From positions 1 to 64,000 of the forward strand of contig JAEUJQ010000043.1 in assembly GCA_016793095.1 (NCBI GenBank): DNA of 64,000 nucleotides, written 5' to 3'. This document shows, piece by piece, positions 58,475 to 64,000 of this stretch. The notes under the pieces were generated by a model. The model was given only the letters and a program-made list of their open reading frames with translations. It had not been told where the DNA came from and did no database searches. Each line of letters opens with the position of its first letter. Positions within the stretch are counted from its first letter, which is position 1. The stretch is from Myxococcaceae bacterium (GTDB lineage: Bacteria > Myxococcota > Myxococcia > Myxococcales > Myxococcaceae). The position numbers and the translations under genes are program-made.

Positions 58475-60382
58475 CTACTTCTTCTTCGGCGGCGTCGACG
58501 GCGGCTTCTTCGGCTCGACCTTCGGCGGCGGTGGCTTCACCGGCGCGGGCGGCGGCTTCGTCGCGGCCACCGTCGTTGGTTTCGGCGCCGGCGCCGGCTT
58601 CGTCGGGGGCGCGGGCTTCTTCACCACCGGCGCTGGCGGGCTGTCGGGCTCAGCCATGAGCGGGGGCAGGGGTGGGGCCGACAGGTGCCTGACGCGGGGG
58701 AGGCCCTGAAAGACGAGGGAGTGAAAGGCGCAGGCGCCGTCGAGACAGCCGAGGGCGGCCCGCGGCGCTTCAGAGAAGGACTCCTTCCAGCCCGTGTCCA
58801 TCCAGTCGGTGCCCAGCCGCAGCCCCTCGCCCAGCACGCGCGCGTCACGGCCTTCTCCGATGACCGCGATGAGCTCACCAGTCAGCGGGTCGAGCTGCAG
58901 CTCGAGCGCCTGGGCCTTCGTCTTCGTGGGCAGCGGCGCGCGCATGTGCCCCTGCTTGTCGGGCCCGAGGTTCCATTCGAGCTCGGGGTGGCCGCCGGAC
59001 CCCGAGATGATGAGCGCGACGTAGCGGCCGCCAGTGCCGAGCAGCATGAGCGCGCTGCGGGCCTCGGGGCGTGGACCGCGAAACAGGGCGAAGAGCGGCT
59101 CGAGGCGCGACGGCTCACCGGCCTCCGTGTCCACCACGGCCGACAGGCGCAGGCCTTCCCCTTCCACCTGCGCGTCCACCAGCGCGCGGCCCGCGGTGAC
59201 GTCGTCTGGCTCGGGGAAGCGCACCCCACCTGCCTCGAGCGTCACCTGGCGCCCGCGCGCCACGACCGTCACCGTGTCGGGCCCTTCACCCAGCGTGAGC
59301 GTCTGGGTCTCCTTGTCCACCCGGCCGGGCGTGGTCAGCGCCGTCTGCGCGCCGTCGTCGCTCATCAGCGCGATGCCGGCAGGCACGCGCTTCGCCTCGA
59401 GCCCGGCGCGAAGGAAGACGGTCGAGACGATGATGGCGGCGAAGGCGACGAGGACGAGGCCGGCGATGCGGCCCACCTTGAACGCGCGCTCCTTCGCGAG
59501 GCGGAGCAGCCGCCGCGCCTTCGTCTCTTTCGACGGCGATGGCGCGAGCGTCATCGGCACCAGCAGCTCGAGCTCGGCGAGGAACGCCGCCACGGTGGGG
59601 TAGCGGTCTTCCGGGGCCGGCTTGAGGCAGCGGGCGACGATGGCGTCGAGGCGCTTGTCCAGGCCCGGCTTCTTCACCGACGGCGGGTCGAAGTGGCCCA
59701 TCGGCAGCTCGCCGGTGACGAGCTCGTACAGCATCACGCCGAGCGCGTAGAGGTCGGCGCGCGGCCCGGCCGTCTTCGCGTCCACGCGCTGCTCTGGCGC
59801 CATGTACGAGGCGGTGCCCATCGCCACGTTCGTCTGCGTCAGGTTCTGTTGGGGCGCCTGCGGGGCCTTGTCGTCGAAGCCGGCGAGCCCGAAGTCGGTC
59901 ACCTTGGGAATGCCGCCCGCCTGCTCGTCGAAGAGGATGTTCTCGGGCTTGAGGTCGCGGTGGATGACGCCGCGCCCGTGGGCGTAGTCGATGGCGCGCG
60001 CGACCTGCGACAGCGTCTTGAGCGCGGCGAGCTGGTCGAAGTCGGGGTCGCGCATGCGCTCGCGCAGCGCCGGGCCGTCCACGAACTCCATCACGAGGAA
60101 GTAGGTCTCGGCCGACTTGCCACGGTCCACGATGCTGACGATGTTCGGGTGCCGCAGCGTCGCGAGCGCCGCGGCTTCCTTCTCGAAGCGCGCGACGAAC
60201 TGCTCGTCGCGGGCGAGGTCAGGCTTGAGCAGCTTCACCGCGACGGTGCGCCCGAGCGAGAGCTGCACGGCCTGGTGCACCTCGCCCATGCCGCCCTTGC
60301 CCACGAGCTGGACGAGCCGGTAGCCAGGAATCAGGTCGTCCTGGCGAAGGCGGGCGACAGCGGTGTCTGCCGGGGCACTCAT
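58475..60382 (-). CDS. Transmembrane Ser/Thr protein kinase
   Basis: 635 residues. Kinase domain at about 20-275: GKGGMGEVH (glycine loop), Lys50 in VAVKLL, Glu69, HRDLKPEN (Asp143, Asn148), DFG (Asp163) and MAPEQR. A single membrane helix follows at about 303-325 and an extracytoplasmic domain of about 220 residues, then a Lys/Pro/Ala-rich tail of about 50 residues which may contact anionic surface polymers or peptidoglycan. It is a PknB-type Hanks kinase that probably senses envelope signals. It is 118 bases downstream of the cyclase gene on the same strand. Confidence 0.92.
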   Translation of the reverse strand: MSAPADTAVARLRQDDLIPGYRLVQLVGKGGMGEVHQAVQLSLGRTVAVKLLKPDLARDEQFVARFEKEAAALATLRHPNIVSIVDRGKSAETYFLVMEFVDGPALRERMRDPDFDQLAALKTLSQVARAIDYAHGRGVIHRDLKPENILFDEQAGGIPKVTDFGLAGFDDKAPQAPQQNLTQTNVAMGTASYMAPEQRVDAKTAGPRADLYALGVMLYELVTGELPMGHFDPPSVKKPGLDKRLDAIVARCLKPAPEDRYPTVAAFLAELELLVPMTLAPSPSKETKARRLLRLAKERAFKVGRIAGLVLVAFAAIIVSTVFLRAGLEAKRVPAGIALMSDDGAQTALTTPGRVDKETQTLTLGEGPDTVTVVARGRQVTLEAGGVRFPEPDDVTAGRALVDAQVEGEGLRLSAVVDTEAGEPSRLEPLFALFRGPRPEARSALMLLGTGGRYVALIISGSGGHPELEWNLGPDKQGHMRAPLPTKTKAQALELQLDPLTGELIAVIGEGRDARVLGEGLRLGTDWMDTGWKESFSEAPRAALGCLDGACAFHSLVFQGLPRVRHLSAPPLPPLMAEPDSPPAPVVKKPAPPTKPAPAPKPTTVAATKPPPAPVKPPPPKVEPKKPPSTPPKKK

Positions 60383-60500
60383 GGCGGGACGCCGCGATGC
60401 GCGCGGCTCACTCCCTTCTATGTCGAAACCCGGTGCGGTTGGTGGCGCGCGTCACCCTGCGGCGCGCTCCGCGCACACGCACGCACAACGAACGCGCTGC

Positions 60501-61940
60501 TCAACGCTGGAGCCGATAGACGCGCGTCTTCCCGCCCACGCCCTTGAGCGACACCTCGTGCTGTTCGCCGCGCCAGCCCCCTGCCTCGAGCAGCGGCTTG
60601 ACGCCCGGCGTGTCCATCACCGGCGTGGTGAGCCAGATCTCCCCCGCCTGCGCGAGGCCCTGCACGCGGGCCGCGACGTTGACGGTCTGACCGAAGTAGT
60701 CGAGGCGCTCCTCGGACGTCACGGCCAGCGCCGAGCCCTCGTGCAGGCCCACCTTGAGGCCGGTGTCGTGCCCCTCGGCCTTCAGCCCGGCGCTGAGCGA
60801 GTCCATGCCACGCATCATCTCGAGGGCGGCCCTGGTGGCGTCGGTGGGCTCGTTGAAGGAGGCCATGATGGCGTCGCCCATCGTCTTGATGATGGCGCCG
60901 TGGTTCCGCTTCACGGCGTCCGTCAACACACGGAAGTGGTCGCGCACGAACCGATACGCGCGGAGATCGCCCGTGCGGTCGTACAGCTCGGTGCTGCCCT
61001 TGAGGTCGGTGAAGAGGAGCGTGAGCGAGCGCAGCCGGAGCTGCAGGTCGGCGTCGAGCGCCTGCACCCGGAACAGATCGCGGAAGGTCTGGTTGTTGAG
61101 CAACATCTTCGCGGTGAGGAACGGCCGCATGCGGCTGGGGAAGCGGGTCACGACGTCGATGAGGCGCTCGCGGTCCACCTCGATGGCCATCACGCCGACG
61201 GTGACGCTGCGTCGGTTGGCGACCCGCACCCTGACTGGCCCTGACGCGATGGACACGTGGCCAGGCCGCAGCCCCTCCGGCAGGGCGACCGCGTCGACCT
61301 CGGTGACGCCGTGTCCCTCGCGCGCTGGCGCCAGCACCACCTGGCTGTGGGTGTCGACCGAGAGCAGCCGGTACGTCTGCCCGGCCCGCGCCTCCAGCTT
61401 CACCAGCGTCTCCTGACCGGGCGGCACGAGCTCGAGAGCCACCGTCACGCTCGCGAGGAACGCCTTGAGCTCGGCGCTGCGCTCGAAGTTCGCCGTGAAG
61501 TAGAAGGACAGGTAGTGCTGCAGGCTGCTGCTGGCGTCGAGCGCGAGATGGCGGACGCCGAGCTCGGGCGTGAAGCTCACCTCGACCCGGTCATCGAGCT
61601 CCGCCTGCAAGAGCCTGTCACAGACGACGCACAGCCACTCGCCAGAGGGCACGGCGTCGATGCGCTCCATCTGGTACTCGACGCCACCGCAACCCGGGCA
61701 CACGAGGTTGAAGCGCAGGTCGAGCAGACCCAGTCGGGCCGCGTGCAGGAAGACGTCGAGCACCTCATCGACTGGCAGGCCGTTCTCCTCGGCCACCCGC
61801 AGGGGGTTGATGCGCAGGCACCGCCAGTCGTCAGGGGCCTCGAGCAGCGCCGCCAGCGCCGAGATCGCCAGGGCCCTGAGGTTCGGCACGGACTCGAGCG
61901 ACGCGAGGCGCTGTTCGAAGAGGGGTCGGTTGAGTGCCAT
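60501..61940 (-). CDS. DUF5939-like class III adenylate/guanylate cyclase
   Basis: 479 residues from the ATG at 61940. The N-terminal part (1-270) is DUF5939-like, with a zinc-ribbon pair (CPGCGG and CVVCDR, residues about 79-105). The C-terminal catalytic domain has LTLLFTDLKGSTELYDRTGD and GAIIKTMGDAIMASF, with the two metal-binding Asp, and YFGQTVNVAARVQ with Asn and Arg for catalysis. It should make cAMP or cGMP from the triphosphate. There is no membrane helix. Confidence 0.9.
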   Translation of the reverse strand: MALNRPLFEQRLASLESVPNLRALAISALAALLEAPDDWRCLRINPLRVAEENGLPVDEVLDVFLHAARLGLLDLRFNLVCPGCGGVEYQMERIDAVPSGEWLCVVCDRLLQAELDDRVEVSFTPELGVRHLALDASSSLQHYLSFYFTANFERSAELKAFLASVTVALELVPPGQETLVKLEARAGQTYRLLSVDTHSQVVLAPAREGHGVTEVDAVALPEGLRPGHVSIASGPVRVRVANRRSVTVGVMAIEVDRERLIDVVTRFPSRMRPFLTAKMLLNNQTFRDLFRVQALDADLQLRLRSLTLLFTDLKGSTELYDRTGDLRAYRFVRDHFRVLTDAVKRNHGAIIKTMGDAIMASFNEPTDATRAALEMMRGMDSLSAGLKAEGHDTGLKVGLHEGSALAVTSEERLDYFGQTVNVAARVQGLAQAGEIWLTTPVMDTPGVKPLLEAGGWRGEQHEVSLKGVGGKTRVYRLQR

Positions 61941-62036
61941 CGGGGGCAGGGAGTGTAGCGGAACGGCATCGCACACCGAGGGACTTCCCGGCCCTGCGGC
62001 GCGACGCCTTCGATTCCCTGCGCTACCATCGAGGTC

Positions 62037-62252
62037 ATGGGACGAATCCTGCTGGTGGTGCTGGCGCTCGCGGTGCTGGGTGGCATCGCCTGGAAGGTGA
62101 TGTACGGCTCAGCCCCGGTGTCTGCCGGTGCCGACGGTCCCTCGCAGCCGAAGCAGCAGCTCGACAACGTTCGGAAGGCGGCCACGCGCATCGAGGCCGA
62201 TCAGCAGAAGGCGGCCGACGACGTCGCGCAGAAAGCCTTCGGCAACGAGTAG
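62037..62252 (+). CDS. Small membrane-anchored protein
   Basis: 71 residues. A membrane anchor (LLVVLALAVLGGIAWKVM, residues 5-22) is followed by a charged helical part (LDNVRKAATRIEADQQKAAD). It lies between the divergent cyclase and convergent PilT-like genes with a clear ATG at 62037. It may be a small structural or regulatory membrane protein. Confidence 0.65.
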   Translation: MGRILLVVLALAVLGGIAWKVMYGSAPVSAGADGPSQPKQQLDNVRKAATRIEADQQKAADDVAQKAFGNE

Positions 62253-62277
62253 CGCTGAGCGTGTCGGCCGACGGGGG

Positions 62278-63918
62278 TCACTCGTCGAGGCGACGCGGAT
62301 CCACCATCCACCGTGCGGCCTCGTCGCGGGTCAGCTCCTGCCGGCGGACCGCGCCGAGCAAGCGGTCGTCCAGCGTCAGGCCTTCAGTCTCGAGCAGCAC
62401 CGGCGGCGCTGGCGTGTCGTTGGCGCGCAGGTGCCGGCGCAGACCTTCGGACGGGAGCAGCAACTCCACCGCGTGCACGAAGCGGCCGGGCGACGAGGGC
62501 GGGCCCTGCGTTCCAGAGGAAGGGGGAATGAGGCGCAGCGACAGCACCGCCGCGAGCGACTCGGACAGCCTCCGCCGCCCGCGCGGCTCGTCGAGCGACG
62601 CCAGCTTGTGAATCACCGCCGCAGCCGAGAGGGCACGCTGGGTGACGAAGACGAGGTGCCCTTCGCTGGCGAGCTCGAGGCCCAGGTGCGCCGACGCGAC
62701 GTCGTCGACGAGGTCGAGCCCAACGACGGCGCGGGGCAGCGTGCGCACGATGGGGGCGAAGCTCGGGAGCCCGACGTCGTCGTGCAGCTCGAGCTGACGG
62801 ACGGGGCCGGTGCGCGACGGCCACGCGATGGGCTCCTCGAGGCTGACGACCTCATCACCGGTCCTGGCGCGCTCCTGCAGCAGGGCCGTCTGGAGCGTGC
62901 TTCGACCATGCCCGGCGGGCGCCGCGATGACGATGAGCCCGCGAGCCACCTTCGCGAGCGGGCCGAGCAGCTCGGGCGGCAGCGAGAGGCCCGAGACGTC
63001 AGGGCGGACGAAGTGCGTCCGGACCGAGAGCGAGGGAACACCACGCTCGACGAGCGCGGTGAGGCGGAAGCGCCCAAGTCCCTCGACGGCGAAGCTCGAG
63101 ACGATGGCGCGCTCCCGCTCGAAGCGCTCCCGATGTGAGGCGTCGAGGGTCAACGCCAGCACCCGCTCGACGTCAGCCGCACGGAGCGGGGGGCCCTCCA
63201 CCTTCCGGCCCGATGGGCCCTGGAGCATGAGCGGTTGGCCGACGATGAGGCTCAGATCAGTCGCGTGGTCGTCCCTCGCGCGCTCGAGCCAGGCGAGCAG
63301 GCCGACCTCAGGCGCCGCTGGCCGCGGCTCCAACACGGGCTCGGGGGTCTCCGCCTCGCCCACCACCTCACGCCAGGTCGGGACGAGCACCAGCAGATCC
63401 TCGGGGCTCTGGCGGGCGCGCAGGGCGGCGCTCTCGAGCAGGTTGAGCAGGTCTTCGTCCCAGCCGCCGCGGAGCAGCCGGCGCGCGGCCTCCTTCGTCT
63501 GCGCGGTGAACTGCCGCGCGATGACGCGCACCGGGAGCGAGCCGAAGAAGTGCCGGCCCGCGCCGAGCCGGTCGAGCACGCCGCCGTCCAAGAGCTTCTG
63601 CGCGGCGCGCTCGTCGTCGAGGGCGATGGTGGTGAGCTCGAGGAAACGCGCGGGGAACTCGTCGGCCTCGCGCGCCTCGACATCGAGGCCACCGAACGAC
63701 ACGCCCGCCTGCAGCACGCAGTCGCAGAGCGCGCAGGCCGCCTCCTCGTCGAGCACGCCGGTGTGCGAGGTGCGCTGCCGGGCGGCGTCGAAGGCCGCCT
63801 CGTCGAAGAAGCGGGTGAAGCGCCGGCCCGGGCGCGTCTCAGCCGACTGCACCACCGCGCCGAGCGCGTCCGGCTCCATGCACCGCGCCATCACGCCGCC
63901 GAGGACGAGCTCTGCCAT
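62278..63918 (-). CDS. PilT-like ATPase with degenerate nucleotide-binding motifs
   Basis: 546 residues from the ATG at 63918. An N-terminal extension of about 210 residues precedes a PilT/PilU-like core (ATDLSLIVGQPLMLQGPSG, FRLTALVERGVPSLSVR). Walker A reads APAGHGRST with Arg in place of the invariant Lys, and the region equivalent to the PilT GEMRD Walker B/Asp box reads VVGLDLVDDVAS. The His-box-like VFVTQRALSAAAVIHKL is partly kept. ATP hydrolysis may be impaired, so it could be a regulatory homologue of the type IV pilus retraction ATPase. Confidence 0.82.
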   Translation of the reverse strand: MAELVLGGVMARCMEPDALGAVVQSAETRPGRRFTRFFDEAAFDAARQRTSHTGVLDEEAACALCDCVLQAGVSFGGLDVEAREADEFPARFLELTTIALDDERAAQKLLDGGVLDRLGAGRHFFGSLPVRVIARQFTAQTKEAARRLLRGGWDEDLLNLLESAALRARQSPEDLLVLVPTWREVVGEAETPEPVLEPRPAAPEVGLLAWLERARDDHATDLSLIVGQPLMLQGPSGRKVEGPPLRAADVERVLALTLDASHRERFERERAIVSSFAVEGLGRFRLTALVERGVPSLSVRTHFVRPDVSGLSLPPELLGPLAKVARGLIVIAAPAGHGRSTLQTALLQERARTGDEVVSLEEPIAWPSRTGPVRQLELHDDVGLPSFAPIVRTLPRAVVGLDLVDDVASAHLGLELASEGHLVFVTQRALSAAAVIHKLASLDEPRGRRRLSESLAAVLSLRLIPPSSGTQGPPSSPGRFVHAVELLLPSEGLRRHLRANDTPAPPVLLETEGLTLDDRLLGAVRRQELTRDEAARWMVDPRRLDE

Positions 63919-64000
63919 GGCCGGCGGATACCTCACCTCCCTCGAGGGCGTCGAGGCTGCGCACGCGCCGTGATCGCTCCGGGCCCGTGCCGGTCACACG

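Noticed and set aside
1-64000. tRNA, rRNA, riboswitch, insertion sequence or CRISPR array
   Set aside because: I read the intergenic spaces and saw no cloverleaf, transposase, terminal inverted repeat or regular spacer pattern; small RNAs cannot be excluded by eye.

Overview
The window is very GC-rich, has no rRNA, tRNA or mobile element, and carries 59 supported protein-coding genes on both strands, several of them exactly abutting or overlapping at start and stop codons. The organism is most likely a myxobacterium or close relative (Myxococcota). The clues are many secreted lipoproteins with Gly- or Asp-Ala-Gly-rich linkers, a protein with a MYXO-CTERM-like sorting tail, a Ser/Thr kinase with an extracytoplasmic domain, a class III cyclase with a DUF5939-like front, Cys-rich repeat proteins and OmpA with thrombospondin type 3 repeats. 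Taxonomy is inferred from gene content only.

Layout. 1-9.3 kb: the 3' end of a secreted protein, a TPR/tyrosine-phosphatase pair, a threonine aldolase behind two exported proteins, a Rieske protein, a Cys-repeat lipoprotein, a calpain-like protease and a beta-helix protein separated by an 83-bp direct repeat, and a membrane protein overlapping an acyl-carrier-like protein that lacks the active serine. 9.4-17 kb: two tandem MuiA-type (DUF4140/DUF4139) proteins, a small lipoprotein, a paraoxonase-like enzyme and a MYXO-CTERM-like surface protein. 17.1-24.4 kb: a barrel-like protein, a NarL-type response regulator/histidine kinase pair, a GNAT enzyme, then the phosphate-uptake operon phoB-pstSCAB without phoR or phoU.

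24.5-41 kb: mostly exported enzymes and lipoproteins (two alpha/beta hydrolases, a metzincin-TPR fusion, a large Gly-linker lipoprotein), an acyltransferase-3/SGNH protein, then FHA, adenosine-deaminase-like, methyltransferase, enoyl-CoA hydratase and VWA genes. 41-47.6 kb: a TetR regulator with a candidate operator and promoter, followed by a complete tripartite RND efflux operon (adaptor, inner-membrane pump, TolC-like channel).

48-53.7 kb: a four-gene minus-strand operon encoding a Cys-rich lipoprotein, a long repeat protein with a glycine-rich tip resembling phage tail-fibre tips, a TPR lipoprotein and OmpA with calcium-type repeats. This looks like a surface adhesin and its anchor, and is the best candidate for an undescribed system. 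53.9-58.5 kb: two barrel-like proteins flanking an M28 peptidase, a secreted unknown, a PHB-depolymerase-type esterase and a small Cys-rich lipoprotein. 58.5-64 kb: signalling genes: Ser/Thr kinase, nucleotide cyclase, a small anchored protein and a PilT-like ATPase with altered nucleotide-binding motifs.
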